DNA from: an uncultured Paracoccaceae bacterium
GTDB lineage: Bacteria; Pseudomonadota; Alphaproteobacteria; Rhodobacterales; Rhodobacteraceae
Reading direction: 5' to 3'
Assembly (NCBI GenBank): GCA_947497065.1
Contig: CANMEQ010000006.1
Span: forward strand, 124,001 to 188,000
DNA length: 64,000 nucleotides
The first letter of the stretch is position 1. Each line of letters starts with the position of its first letter. The translations under genes and the position numbers were made by a program. The notes under the pieces were generated by a model. It saw only the letters and a program-made list of their open reading frames with translations. It was not told the origin of the DNA and did no database searches. This document shows positions 33,671 to 42,043 of the stretch, in pieces.

Positions 33671-34453
33671 CTAGACAGGTTGCGTTACGGAAAGAAAGCC
33701 GCGCAACCGCTCTGATTGCGGGTTGCCGAACAGGTCGGCGGGCGGGCCTTGTTCTTCGATCAGGCCTTTGTGCAAGAACACGACGTGATCGGAAATATCA
33801 TGGGCCATTTTCATATCGTGGGTGACGACCAACATGGTGCGGCCTTCGCTGGCGAGGTCTTTGATCACCTTGACGACTTCTTGTTCCAGCTCGGGGTCGA
33901 GGGCGGATGTGGGCTCATCGAACAGCAGGGCTTCGGGTTCCATGCACAACCCCCGTGCGATGGCGGCGCGTTGCTGTTGGCCGCCTGACAATTGCGCCGG
34001 ATAGACATCGCATTTGTCGCCGATGCCAACCTTGTCGAGATAGCGGCGCGCGCTGGCCTCAACCTCGGCCTTGTCGCGTTTGAGAACGGTAACAGGGGCC
34101 TCCATCACGTTTTCAAGGATGGTCATGTGCGACCACAGGTTGAACTGTTGGAACACCATGCTGAGGTTCGTGCGAATTCGGATCATCTGCGCGCGGTCGC
34201 CGGGCTGGCGGTGCGCGCCTGCGCCCTTCCAGATCACCGGTTCGCCGTTGAACAAAATCTCGCCTTGCTGGCTGTCTTCGAGCAGGTTCGCGCAGCGCAG
34301 CAGGGTGGATTTACCCGACCCGGACGAGCCGATCAGGCTGATCACATGGCCTCGGGGGGCTGTGATATCAACGCCTTTGAGGACCTCAAGGTCGCCATAG
34401 GATTTGTGCAGGTTGCGAATTTCGATGACTGGGGTGTTGGGGGTCACAGACAT
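33671..34453 (-). CDS. ABC transporter ATP-binding protein (HisP-like)
   Basis: A 260-residue ATPase of the polar amino acid type. Walker A is GSSGSGKST (42-50), the signature is LSGGQQQRAA, and Walker B with the switch is LLFDEPTSALD. The D-loop and H-switch (VVTHDM) are intact. It is the first gene of the nine-gene operon, with the start at ATG 34453. The upstream in-frame start at 34573 adds 40 residues of atypical sequence and is rejected. A candidate promoter lies at 34481-34508. Confidence 0.95.
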   Translation of the reverse strand: MSVTPNTPVIEIRNLHKSYGDLEVLKGVDITAPRGHVISLIGSSGSGKSTLLRCANLLEDSQQGEILFNGEPVIWKGAGAHRQPGDRAQMIRIRTNLSMVFQQFNLWSHMTILENVMEAPVTVLKRDKAEVEASARRYLDKVGIGDKCDVYPAQLSGGQQQRAAIARGLCMEPEALLFDEPTSALDPELEQEVVKVIKDLASEGRTMLVVTHDMKMAHDISDHVVFLHKGLIEEQGPPADLFGNPQSERLRGFLSVTQPV

Positions 34454-34480
34454 GAGGCCTCGTTTGGTGTGATCGGTCAA

Positions 34481-34508
34481 ATAGGACCTAGAATCACGCT
34501 GAATGCAA
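34481..34508 (-). promoter_or_regulatory. Candidate sigma-70-like promoter for the amine-uptake operon
   Basis: On the minus strand TTGCAT (34503-34508) and TCCTAT (34481-34486) are 16 bases apart, about 28 bases before the ATPase start. The spacing and hexamers are acceptable but not strong. The -35 element lies in the 3' end of the PhnD-like gene. Confidence 0.3.
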
Positions 34509-35246
34509 TGGGCGCTGTGGCGCAGGGGCAAGGGGGATGTCGAAGGCGCGATCGGGGAGCTGTTTGAACCCATGCAGGCCCATGTCGGTTTTCTGCTCTG
34601 GCGAGATGGTGCCGAGGGCCGCTGTGAGGGCTGCGCGCAACGCGTCGGGGTCGTGTTTTGGGGTGGTGACGAAGGTCATCGCGGGGGACAGCCCCGTGCG
34701 CCCGATCACGCGCAGGTCTTTCGCTTTCGGCTCCCACTTGGAAAGCAGGCCCCATGTGACTGCATCAATCGCCGCAAGATCCGGCGCGCCATCGGCCACG
34801 GCCTGCACGCTGTCCACATGGGCGCCGGTGCGCAGGGTGGTGTGAAACGTCAGGCCCTGCTCGGTGACGCGCGCCAAAGGGGCGCCCCAGCCCGATTGCG
34901 ACAGGGCATCGTTGTAGGCAAAGCGGCCAAGGCAGGCGGGCGCAAGGCCGCGATCGGCATCGGCGGCACGCACCACGAAGACAGAATGGTAATAGCCCGC
35001 GGGCGTGTCGGGCAGGGCGTGCGCGCTGTTGGTCAACCGCACCAAACGGTCGCGGTAGGCGGCGCGGTACGGCAGGTTACAAATCTGACCCAACAGCAAA
35101 TCGGGGTGCGCCCAGCTGGCATCATAGGCGATGCCGCGGTCCAGTTTTGCTGGTCCGTAGCCCAGCGTGTCGCGAAATGCGGTGTAGAATGCATCATGGG
35201 CCGCCCTGTTTTCAGGGCGGTCATACATCGGCAGGCTGGCAATCAT
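34494..35246 (-). CDS. PhnD/phosphonate-type periplasmic-binding-like protein, cytoplasmic
   Basis: A 250-residue protein of the phosphate/phosphonate-binding (PhnD-like) superfamily. It begins MIASLPMYDRPENR, then YDASWAHPDLLLGQICNLPYR, and shows the ligand-site phrase LSQSGWGAPLARVTEQG, as in stand-alone PhnD-like proteins. No signal peptide is visible, so it may act inside the cell or be exported by another route. The start is ATG 35246, overlapping the stop of the TerB-like gene (ATGA). It has no adjacent permease, and the substrate is not known. Confidence 0.65.
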   Translation of the reverse strand: MIASLPMYDRPENRAAHDAFYTAFRDTLGYGPAKLDRGIAYDASWAHPDLLLGQICNLPYRAAYRDRLVRLTNSAHALPDTPAGYYHSVFVVRAADADRGLAPACLGRFAYNDALSQSGWGAPLARVTEQGLTFHTTLRTGAHVDSVQAVADGAPDLAAIDAVTWGLLSKWEPKAKDLRVIGRTGLSPAMTFVTTPKHDPDALRAALTAALGTISPEQKTDMGLHGFKQLPDRAFDIPLAPAPQRPLHSA

Positions 35247-35683
35247 GAATTTGGCATGACGCGCAGGCGGGCCTTGTGGCTGTCTTGGTCGGTGACACCC
35301 AACATCGGGGCCACCATGCGCAGCAGCGCATCTTCGGATTTGTCGCGCACGCCGTCGGCCAAAACCACAGACCACAGGGCCTCGATCACGCCTTCGCGGT
35401 CTTCATAGGCCACGGCGTCTTTGATGGCGCGGGTGAAACGGACGGTGTCAGGCGCTTCGGCCTCGGCGACCTCACACTGGCTGCGCAGGGCCTGCGCGGC
35501 GCTCTCGTCCAGCCCGTATCGCGATTGCAGGACGGCATCAATCTGGTGGATTTCGGCGGCCTCATAGGTGCCATCAGCGCGGGCAATGCGCACGAGCAAA
35601 GCACCAAGGGCCACGCGGGCATCGGCATCAGAGAGTTGTTCAGGTTCGGGAGCGGTCAAACGCTTGAAAAGATCAGCAAACAT
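35243..35683 (-). CDS. TerB-like (tellurite resistance/co-chaperone-type) protein, copy 1
   Basis: A 146-residue helical protein of the TerB-like family. The conserved ALGALLVRIARADGTYEAAEIHQID and VVLADGVRDKSEDALLRMV, two Asp/Gly loops, are typical of the seven-helix fold. Function of TerB-type domains in proteobacteria is uncertain (metal or membrane-stress related). The start is ATG 35683; a longer start at 35731 is possible but weak. It lies 68 bases after a paralogue and is coupled to the PhnD-like gene. Confidence 0.75.
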   Translation of the reverse strand: MFADLFKRLTAPEPEQLSDADARVALGALLVRIARADGTYEAAEIHQIDAVLQSRYGLDESAAQALRSQCEVAEAEAPDTVRFTRAIKDAVAYEDREGVIEALWSVVLADGVRDKSEDALLRMVAPMLGVTDQDSHKARLRVMPNS

Positions 35684-35751
35684 GACAGAGGATATAGGGC
35701 CGGTCGGCGCAAAGGCCAAGCGGTTCTGCATGATTGCGCGCGCGGTGGCGT

Positions 35752-36174
35752 TTATGTGCGCAGGGCCGCTGCGTCTTCGGGGGCCATGCCAAAGGTTTCA
35801 GAGGCGATCGCCACAACCTCTTGTTCGGTTTGATGCCGCTGACCATCCGCGTCGGCCACTTTCCACAGAGCGGTCACGAACAGATTCTTTTCCGTTTCAG
35901 ACACAGAATGCCTTAGAATGTCGGCCAGTTCTGCGGTGTCGGGCATGGCTTGCTCAAGCCGTTCACATTCCGCGCGCATCCGTGCAGCTTCGATCGCGTT
36001 GATCACGTAAAGATTGGCAAGCAGGTGATCGATCTCTTCGATCTCTTGAAACAGATAGGCCCCGTCTGCTTTGGCCACACGCACCAAAAGCGCGCCAAGC
36101 GCATGGCGGGCATCAGCTTCCGGTAACGGAGTTTCGGTCTTACTCGTAAGGGCGGCGATAATTCGTTCAAACAT
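35752..36174 (-). CDS. TerB-like protein, copy 2
   Basis: A 140-residue protein with the same ALGALLVRVAKADGAYLFQEIEEID motif and ALWKVADADGQRHQTEQEV as copy 1, so the pair are tandem paralogues. N- and C-termini differ. Sequence between them (about 68 bases) has no obvious promoter. Both belong to one transcript with the PhnD-like gene. The biochemical role is unknown. Confidence 0.75.
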   Translation of the reverse strand: MFERIIAALTSKTETPLPEADARHALGALLVRVAKADGAYLFQEIEEIDHLLANLYVINAIEAARMRAECERLEQAMPDTAELADILRHSVSETEKNLFVTALWKVADADGQRHQTEQEVVAIASETFGMAPEDAAALRT

Positions 36175-36211
36175 AGCCGTATCTTAAGCGCGCGTTTGAA
36201 GAGGGCAAGTG

Positions 36212-36979
36212 TCAAAGTGTCTGAAATTTAGTCGAAAGCTGCGCGAGCATATCATCCAAGCCCCAGGGCGGATTGACCACGAACAGCCCCGAACCGATCA
36301 TGCGGTGGCCGTCACGGGCAGGGGGGAAGGTGACCTCATGGCGCAGCGCGTCAGGAAAGGTGTTGGACAGGGCGCGCACCATCCCCTTGTGGCGGGCATC
36401 GGTCAGAATGGGGTACCATAAAAACAAAATGCCCACGGGCCAGCTTTTCGCGATCTTGGCCAAGTGATTGGGAATGGCGGTGTAATCTTCTTTGATCTCA
36501 TAGGAGGGATCGACGACCATGATGCCCCGTCTGGGGGTCGGCGGGCAGACCGAATAGGCCAGTTTGAACCCATCCCCATTGTGAATATGGGCAGCGGGCA
36601 CAGCGTCTTTCAAAGCGGCATGTTCTTGGGGGTGCAATTCGGCAACGTGCAAAATGTCATCGCCGCGCAACAAGCGAGACGCGATCCAAGGTGAGCCGGG
36701 GTAGGCCGCATCCCCGTGTTCGGCTTTACAGGCCGCAACAACCTCGCCGTAAGGCGTGTTGTCAAACCATGATGAGACCGCTTCGATGCCAACAGCCGCT
36801 TCGCCGGTTTTAACCGCCTCATCTGCGGTCAAATCATACAAGCCCCGGCCGCCATGGGTTTCCAAATAGGTCAGCGGCTTGTCTTTGCGGGTCAGATACT
36901 CAAGCACCCAGGCAAGCGCTGCGTGTTTTTGAACGTCTGCCAAATTGCCGGCGTGAAACAGATGTTGGTACGACAGCAT
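36212..36979 (-). CDS. rlmJ: 23S rRNA (adenine(2030)-N6)-methyltransferase RlmJ
   Basis: A 255-residue SAM-dependent RNA methyltransferase. The opening LSYQHLFHAGNLADVQKHAAL is diagnostic, YLETHGGRGLYDL is the SAM-binding area, and Asp157 lies in the N6-adenine motif DPSYE. It modifies A2030 of 23S rRNA (E. coli numbering). Full length. It is transcribed by itself; the TerB-like genes are downstream in the same orientation. The upstream 142 bases hold the palindrome cluster that ends the pyrG unit. Confidence 0.93.
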   Translation of the reverse strand: MLSYQHLFHAGNLADVQKHAALAWVLEYLTRKDKPLTYLETHGGRGLYDLTADEAVKTGEAAVGIEAVSSWFDNTPYGEVVAACKAEHGDAAYPGSPWIASRLLRGDDILHVAELHPQEHAALKDAVPAAHIHNGDGFKLAYSVCPPTPRRGIMVVDPSYEIKEDYTAIPNHLAKIAKSWPVGILFLWYPILTDARHKGMVRALSNTFPDALRHEVTFPPARDGHRMIGSGLFVVNPPWGLDDMLAQLSTKFQTL

Positions 36980-37034
36980 GGCGTCCTCTTATGTTGTCTC
37001 GTCCGTCTTCCTCTGACCCGAAAACTCCGGGGGA

Positions 37035-37109
37035 GCGCGTCAGCGCGGGGGCAGAGCCCCCCCTTCGCGGCGTAGCCGCGCCGGTCGGATTTGGCGCCGC
37101 CAAATCCGA
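37035..37109. repeat. Cluster of perfect palindromes (REP-like) between rlmJ and pyrG
   Basis: Four short hairpins stand in a row: GCGC-GTCA-GCGC (37035-37046), GGGGGC-AGA-GCCCCC (37047-37061), CGCGGC-GTA-GCCGCG (37066-37080) and TCGGATTTGGC-GCC-GCCAAATCCGA (37085-37109). Three have three-base loops. The block is 13 bases past the pyrG stop, and fits a repetitive extragenic palindrome element that can act as transcript end. No second copy was seen in this window. Confidence 0.65.
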
Positions 37110-37121
37110 GACAAGACGCGC

Positions 37122-38765
37122 TTACACCAAGCGCGATGTTTCCACTGCGGCGCGCACAAAATCCGCGAACAAAGGATGCGGTGCAAAGGGTTTGGATTTC
37201 AGTTCGGGGTGGAACTGAACGCCGATGAACCACGGGTGGTCTTTCCATTCGACAATCTCGGGCAATTTGCCATCAGGCGACATCCCAGAGAACACCAAAC
37301 CAGAGGCTTCCAACTGCTCGCGGTACTTGGTGTCGACCTCGTAGCGGTGGCGGTGACGCTCTTCGATGGCGGTTGTGCCATAGACTTCAGCAACTTTGGA
37401 CCCTTCGACCAAGGTCGCATCGTAAGACCCCAAACGCATGGTGCCGCCTTTGTCATCGTCCGCTTTGCGCTTCACGGCCGTGTTGCCCTGCACCCATTCT
37501 TTCAGGTGGTACACAACCGGCTCGAACCGTTTTTGCCCGGCTTCGTGATCGAATTCTTCGGACCCTGCTTCAGACAAACCGGCCACATTGCGGGCCGCTT
37601 CGATGACGGCCATTTGCATGCCCAGACAGATCCCGAGGTAGGGGATTTTGCGTGTGCGGGCGAATTCGGCGGCTTTGATTTTGCCTTCGGTGCCCCGTTC
37701 GCCAAAGCCACCCGGGACCAGAATGGCGTGGTAGCCTTCGAGGTGGGGGGCCGCATCGCCACGATCGAAGACTTCGGAATCAACCCAAGACACGTTCACG
37801 CGCACGCGGTTGTGCATGCCGCCGTGGGTCAGCGCCTCTTTGATGGATTTGTAGGCGTCTTCAAGCTGGGTGTATTTGCCTACGATGGCAATGTTCACCT
37901 CGCCGTCGGTGTTGTGAATACGGTCTTTCACGTCTTCCCACACAGACAGGTCGGGCTTGGGGGCTGGATTGATGTCGAATGCATCCAGAACCGCCTGATC
38001 AAGGCCCTGTTCGTGGTAGGCCAGCGGGGCTTCGTAGATGGATTTGAGATCGTAGGCCGCGACCACGGATTCTTTGCGCACGTTGCAGAACAGGGCGATT
38101 TTCTCGCGCTCGCGTTCTGGGATCGGCTGTTCAGACCGGCAGACCAAAACATCCGGCGCGATGCCGATGGATTGCAGCTCTTTAACGCTGTGCTGGGTTG
38201 GTTTTGTTTTCAACTCGCCAGAGGCTGCCAAGTAGGGCAGCAGCGTCAGGTGCATGAAAATACATTCGCCGCGGGGTTTGTCGTGGCTGAATTGACGGAT
38301 GGCCTCAAAAAACGGCAGGCCTTCGATGTCGCCCACTGTGCCGCCGATCTCGCAGAGCATGAAATCAACTTCATCATCACCCACATGCAAGAAATCTTTG
38401 ATTTCGTTGGTCACATGGGGGACCACCTGAATGGTTTTGCCCAAATAATCGCCGCGCCGTTCTTTTTCCAAAACGTTGGAATACACGCGACCGGAGGAGA
38501 CTGAGTCGGTCATGCGGGCCGGCACGCCGGTGAACCGCTCGTAGTGGCCAAGGTCCAGATCGGTTTCTGCACCATCATCGGTGACGAAAACTTCGCCGTG
38601 TTCAAACGGAGACATCGTGCCGGGGTCAACGTTGAGGTAGGGGTCCAACTTGCGCAAGCGCACTGAAAATCCGCGTGCCTGCAACAACGAGCCGAGAGCC
38701 GCAGATGCCAACCCTTTGCCCAGCGAAGACACAACACCACCCGTGATAAAAACGTAACGCGCCAT
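37122..38765 (-). CDS. pyrG: CTP synthase
   Basis: A 547-residue enzyme that makes CTP from UTP, ATP and glutamine. The N-terminal synthetase domain ([18 protein letters not shown]-loop) is followed by the C-terminal class I amidotransferase with Cys in [11 protein letters not shown] and His/Glu in [12 protein letters not shown]. Length is typical. It lies downstream of secG in the same orientation, a usual Rhodobacterales neighbourhood, across a 206-base gap. The palindrome block at 37035-37109 follows the stop. Confidence 0.98.
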   Translation of the reverse strand: MARYVFITGGVVSSLGKGLASAALGSLLQARGFSVRLRKLDPYLNVDPGTMSPFEHGEVFVTDDGAETDLDLGHYERFTGVPARMTDSVSSGRVYSNVLEKERRGDYLGKTIQVVPHVTNEIKDFLHVGDDEVDFMLCEIGGTVGDIEGLPFFEAIRQFSHDKPRGECIFMHLTLLPYLAASGELKTKPTQHSVKELQSIGIAPDVLVCRSEQPIPEREREKIALFCNVRKESVVAAYDLKSIYEAPLAYHEQGLDQAVLDAFDINPAPKPDLSVWEDVKDRIHNTDGEVNIAIVGKYTQLEDAYKSIKEALTHGGMHNRVRVNVSWVDSEVFDRGDAAPHLEGYHAILVPGGFGERGTEGKIKAAEFARTRKIPYLGICLGMQMAVIEAARNVAGLSEAGSEEFDHEAGQKRFEPVVYHLKEWVQGNTAVKRKADDDKGGTMRLGSYDATLVEGSKVAEVYGTTAIEERHRHRYEVDTKYREQLEASGLVFSGMSPDGKLPEIVEWKDHPWFIGVQFHPELKSKPFAPHPLFADFVRAAVETSRLV

Positions 38766-38940
38766 GAGCTTTCGGTAACCCCCGTGAAAGGTCCAATCGG
38801 ACCGTCAAAATTAGTAGAAACACTGCCCGATGCGCTGCACCGGATAGCATGTATCACGGGATTTAAGTCTAACCGGATTCGGCAGTCCGGCGCAACCAAT
38901 CCATCCCGAAAGAGGCGGTAAAACCGCAATATCGTGGTGG

Positions 38941-38959
38941 TGCGGGCCGTTAGCCCGCA
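38941..38959 (-). terminator. Possible terminator hairpin after secG
   Basis: TGCGGGC-CGTTA-GCCCGCA is a seven-base-pair stem 12 bases beyond the secG stop, followed (minus strand) by a second short hairpin GCGGT/ACCGC. No T-run is seen, so it may be a weak or Rho-assisted terminator. Confidence 0.35.
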
Positions 38960-38971
38960 ACAAGTAGTGGT

Positions 38972-39334
38972 TTAGTCGGCGTCTGGAACCAGCGGCGCAT
39001 TGGCCGGTGTGTCAACGGATGGCGGCAATAGGCTGTCGCCCGCGCTCGGTGCATCCGCGCCTTCAGCCGCCGGTGGCAACAGGCCGTCGCCATCAACAAC
39101 AGACGCATCGCTCGCGTCAGAGGCGGCCAGAATGGTCAACGCGATGGAGGTACAGATGAACAAAATCGCCAAACCCCATGTCACTTTGCCAAGGGCTGTG
39201 GAACCCGGGCGGCCGGACTGAGGCCCGCCACCGCCACCAATACCAAGGCCGCCGCCCTCGGACCGCTGCAAAAGCACAACGCCGATCAACGACAGTGCGA
39301 GCAAGAGGTGAACGACGAGAACGATATTTTCCAT
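38972..39334 (-). CDS. secG: Preprotein translocase subunit SecG
   Basis: A 120-residue SecG with two membrane segments (about 2-22 and 52-71) joined by the conserved loop VLLQRSEGGGLGIGGGGG. The C-terminal 40 residues are an acidic Ala/Pro-rich tail (DGLLPPAAEGADAPSAG) that is longer than in E. coli and common in this order. It is part of the SecYEG channel for export of preproteins. It is in the same orientation as pyrG. Confidence 0.93.
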   Translation of the reverse strand: MENIVLVVHLLLALSLIGVVLLQRSEGGGLGIGGGGGPQSGRPGSTALGKVTWGLAILFICTSIALTILAASDASDASVVDGDGLLPPAAEGADAPSAGDSLLPPSVDTPANAPLVPDAD

Positions 39335-39463
39335 GAACCGGACCTTTGGCGATGAGACAGGGGGTATCTAGAAGCGAACGGGGTGTATCGCAACCCCTCA
39401 ATGTCTGGTGACGGGGGATTGCTGTTTGATGGAGAGGTTTTTCAAACGTTTCGCTTGTGTGCG

Positions 39464-39477
39464 AAGGTCCGCTTTGC
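39464..39477. repeat. Left arm of a 14-base inverted repeat
   Basis: AAGGTCCGCTTTGC at 39464-39477 is the exact reverse complement of 41200-41213. The arms bracket the orphan gene 39519-41138. Confidence 0.6.
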
Positions 39478-39518
39478 GGACAAAGCTGGCGTTTATTTTC
39501 TGGAGATCAATGGCTGCC

Positions 39519-41138
39519 TCATGGTGTGAGGTCCGATTGGTACCAATTGAAGCCAGCAGTTATCAGTTCACTAAATTCGCGGGAGCTAAGAGCTGCATAA
39601 GCCATCCTTTCCAAGGCCGTCGCCTCGATTTCTTGGTCTCCTAACCGGGCGCCAATTCTTGTTAATGTACTGTAGATAAGAACAGCATGATCCCCGTCCA
39701 GCTCTTCAGCCTGCAAGAGCGCCGATGCTTCCTCTTGTGCCCAGCGTCGTTGTTCTTCGGCTTCCCCAAAAAAGAGCATCTTTTGGGCATGCTGCGCCCT
39801 AATATAGGCATGCTCTTCGCTGGAAAGGGCATCGCTTGCGGCGTCCAAAAGACGATCAAGGGTTTCGATAGGAATATCCGAGGTCAGCATATTGTTCCAA
39901 GCAAATACGGGATCATCTATGCCATCCATAATCTGAATGGCTGCGTCGCTCTCACCCATCCGTGCCCTTAAATTCGCTATTTCACGTCGAGCCTGTGCAT
40001 CAAGTCCTGAGCTGCCCCAAACGATAGCCCCGCTTACTACACCTATGCCCACGGTCTCGCTATTGTTCGGGGGGAAAAAGCTCTGTGCCCGCTCAAGCCT
40101 ATCCCGAACTTCGCTCTCATCGGCACTTGCTATCATGAGTGCGCGCGCTGCTTTGATATGTGGAAAGACCGGAAAGGCTGATGGAGCCGTATCTGCTTGA
40201 TTGCCCAGCTCACGGGCCAATTTTAATGCAAGTGAGTGCAAGCCAAGACGTGCAGCGCGTACGACGGTGCGTTCCATCCAGTCGAAGTCTGGCCAAGGTT
40301 CTTCTGAAGAAAACTCGGTGAATGCTCTTTCCAGATACTCCGTCGCAAGACTCGGATCTGTTTCAGCCGAAGCGACAGTCAGAAGAATGTTAGGACGACT
40401 TCCACCGGCCTCGCCGTAGAGCCGCAATGCATCCTGTGATCCAATGAGCCGGATAAGGTCTTCGGACGGGTTTATGCGCGGATCGTTTGTTTGTGGCAGC
40501 GCTTCAAGCAGTTGAATTACTTCAGTGCGGTTACCCAAGGCGGTTTGCAGCTCAGCGGCATACATAAGTTGGCTTGTCGGTGGCCGTTCTGGTTCTTCTT
40601 GCGCCATTCTGGCGATCCGCTCAGCTATATCTGAAACGACACCAAGCACCTGGTCATCAGGTATGATCCTGGGGCCAGATCGAACGCTGTATGGGTTACG
40701 GCCAAGTAGATCGAGAGCACTGATCCTTAAGACACCAGGGTCAACGTCAGGCGTTCTCTCTATAGCAGTGTCCAAGTCGATACAATTTCGGATTGCGGCT
40801 GTTATCCGGTGACTCGCCAGTCTGCGATTGACAGTCGCTTCAACGTTTTCCGGTGGTCGTTCTTTTTCACTTACGACACGCAACTCCAAAACGAGAGCAT
40901 CTTCTATACGCCCCATCTGGGCCAGCATTCCAACTTCTCGCATGTATGAAGGCAGGGAGTGGGCTTTTATGGCTAGGTCTACACCCAGATCAGTCAGACA
41001 TTGCGCTGAAGGCTGACTTCTGCAAGCCGAGAAATCTGCGTTTTCAGCGCGGATAGCTGGCGACAATGTGAAAGCGACAAAAACAATCGCTAGCGCTGCA
41101 AGCCCAACGAGGAAATATCGGAAAATGATACGTAACAA
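39519..41138 (-). CDS. Orphan exported or membrane-anchored helical-repeat protein, unknown function
   Basis: A 539-residue protein not recognised. An N-terminal hydrophobic segment (about 8-26, then SPAIRAENA) suggests a signal peptide or anchor. The remainder is rich in helical, TPR/HEAT-like material (AHSLPSYMREVGMLAQMGRIEDALVL; LAARLGLHSLALKLARELG pattern). Four cysteines (39, 47, 118 and none later seen) occur near the start. DNA rows counted by hand in this gene are near 53-55% G+C against about 70% in a row of the Anbu operon, and codon use looks different. It lies alone between secG and DUF6524, bracketed by a 14-base inverted repeat. Confidence 0.55.
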   Translation of the reverse strand: MLRIIFRYFLVGLAALAIVFVAFTLSPAIRAENADFSACRSQPSAQCLTDLGVDLAIKAHSLPSYMREVGMLAQMGRIEDALVLELRVVSEKERPPENVEATVNRRLASHRITAAIRNCIDLDTAIERTPDVDPGVLRISALDLLGRNPYSVRSGPRIIPDDQVLGVVSDIAERIARMAQEEPERPPTSQLMYAAELQTALGNRTEVIQLLEALPQTNDPRINPSEDLIRLIGSQDALRLYGEAGGSRPNILLTVASAETDPSLATEYLERAFTEFSSEEPWPDFDWMERTVVRAARLGLHSLALKLARELGNQADTAPSAFPVFPHIKAARALMIASADESEVRDRLERAQSFFPPNNSETVGIGVVSGAIVWGSSGLDAQARREIANLRARMGESDAAIQIMDGIDDPVFAWNNMLTSDIPIETLDRLLDAASDALSSEEHAYIRAQHAQKMLFFGEAEEQRRWAQEEASALLQAEELDGDHAVLIYSTLTRIGARLGDQEIEATALERMAYAALSSREFSELITAGFNWYQSDLTP

Positions 41139-41490
41139 CTGCGTTTGCCTTCCAACTCAAAGCTATCGATAGTACATGATTGTGCAATATATATGTCCAG
41201 CAAAGCGGACCTTAGCGAATGGTGCAGCATCCGGTAAAATGGGGCTCGAAGCCGACTTTCGCTGCACACACTCAAATCCTTAACAAGCACCACCGCGCGG
41301 TGCGTTAACCGCGCGATACCCACCCTCAAAGCAATACCAGACCCATACCGGAGCAATACTCGTTCCATATTGCGATTTTCCTTCAGAATAAGGCGTTAAT
41401 CTCTGAGTCGTGCATTTAGGGATGGTTGAGCCGACGGGGCATTAACGTTTCGTAGACCGGGCGAGCCTTTCGTCCGGTCTATTCGTCCAC
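41139..41490. other. Gene-free, AT-rich spacer with repeat remnants
   Basis: A 352-base region between the orphan gene and the DUF6524 gene. One 60-base row here counted at about 40% G+C. It holds the right arm of the 14-base inverted repeat (41200-41213) and one copy of a 12-base tandem duplication of the end of DUF6524 (41479-41490). No RNA gene, promoter or coding region is evident. Confidence 0.6.
41200..41213. repeat. Right arm of a 14-base inverted repeat
   Basis: GCAAAGCGGACCTT is the exact reverse complement of the sequence at 39464-39477. Flanking bases also partly match (CGAA versus CTAA side), so the arms may be parts of a degenerate intergenic repeat. Confidence 0.6.
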
Positions 41491-41502
41491 CTATTCGTCC
41501 AC
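41479..41502. repeat. 12-base tandem duplication over the DUF6524 stop codon
   Basis: CTATTCGTCCAC occurs twice in succession (41479-41490 and 41491-41502). On the minus strand this is GTG-GAC-GAA-TAG repeated, so the last three codons and the stop of the DUF6524 gene are duplicated in its 3' flank. Confidence 0.85.
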
Positions 41503-41889
41503 ATCATCCATATCGGCCTGACCGGACAGGCGGCGGCGGACGTGGGACCAGGACAGGCCGATTCCCAAAACCAGTGACATGGCGATGAGGCCGATCCATG
41601 TGTTGGCGGTTTGGTTTTCGAAATTCATCCACCCCAGATCATAGGCCACCCAGAGCATCGCGCCCACCAGACCCAGCACCAGCGCCATGCCGAACACACC
41701 GATCGAGCGCATCGTGGCGCGCATGTAGATGATGTAGCCGATGATCAGGATCAGCCCGCAAAGCACTGCAATAGATAGGTTTTCTTTGCCGTTTTCCATC
41801 GCCCAGGAGGTATAGTTCCATTTGGTCGGGTTATAGGTGGCCGCCAGCAGGAGGAAGGCAAACAGCCAACGCAATACAAAACCGCTCAT
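41491..41889 (-). CDS. DUF6524-like small membrane protein
   Basis: A 132-residue protein with four membrane segments (about 5-20, 38-56, 64-86 and 96-113). It begins MSGFVLRWLFAFLLLAATYNPTKWNY, the opening expected for the DUF6524 family found in Rhodobacterales and relatives; the family assignment is from memory. The C-terminus is basic then acidic (HVRRRLSGQADMDDVDE). The ATG at 41889 is preferred over an upstream start at 41949. No function is known. It diverges from purA across 154 bases. Confidence 0.65.
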   Translation of the reverse strand: MSGFVLRWLFAFLLLAATYNPTKWNYTSWAMENGKENLSIAVLCGLILIIGYIIYMRATMRSIGVFGMALVLGLVGAMLWVAYDLGWMNFENQTANTWIGLIAMSLVLGIGLSWSHVRRRLSGQADMDDVDE

Positions 41890-42043
41890 GATCGTCCTCG
41901 AAGTCTCGTTGTTTTGGGGCAAGATGACGGGGGCGGGGCGATCTGTCAAAGGATTGGTAAAATGTCCGCTTCCCCACAGCCCCGTGATGCCCTAAGAGGG
42001 GCACGGGTTTTTTACACCTTACTCTGACCTTGAGGGGATCAAT

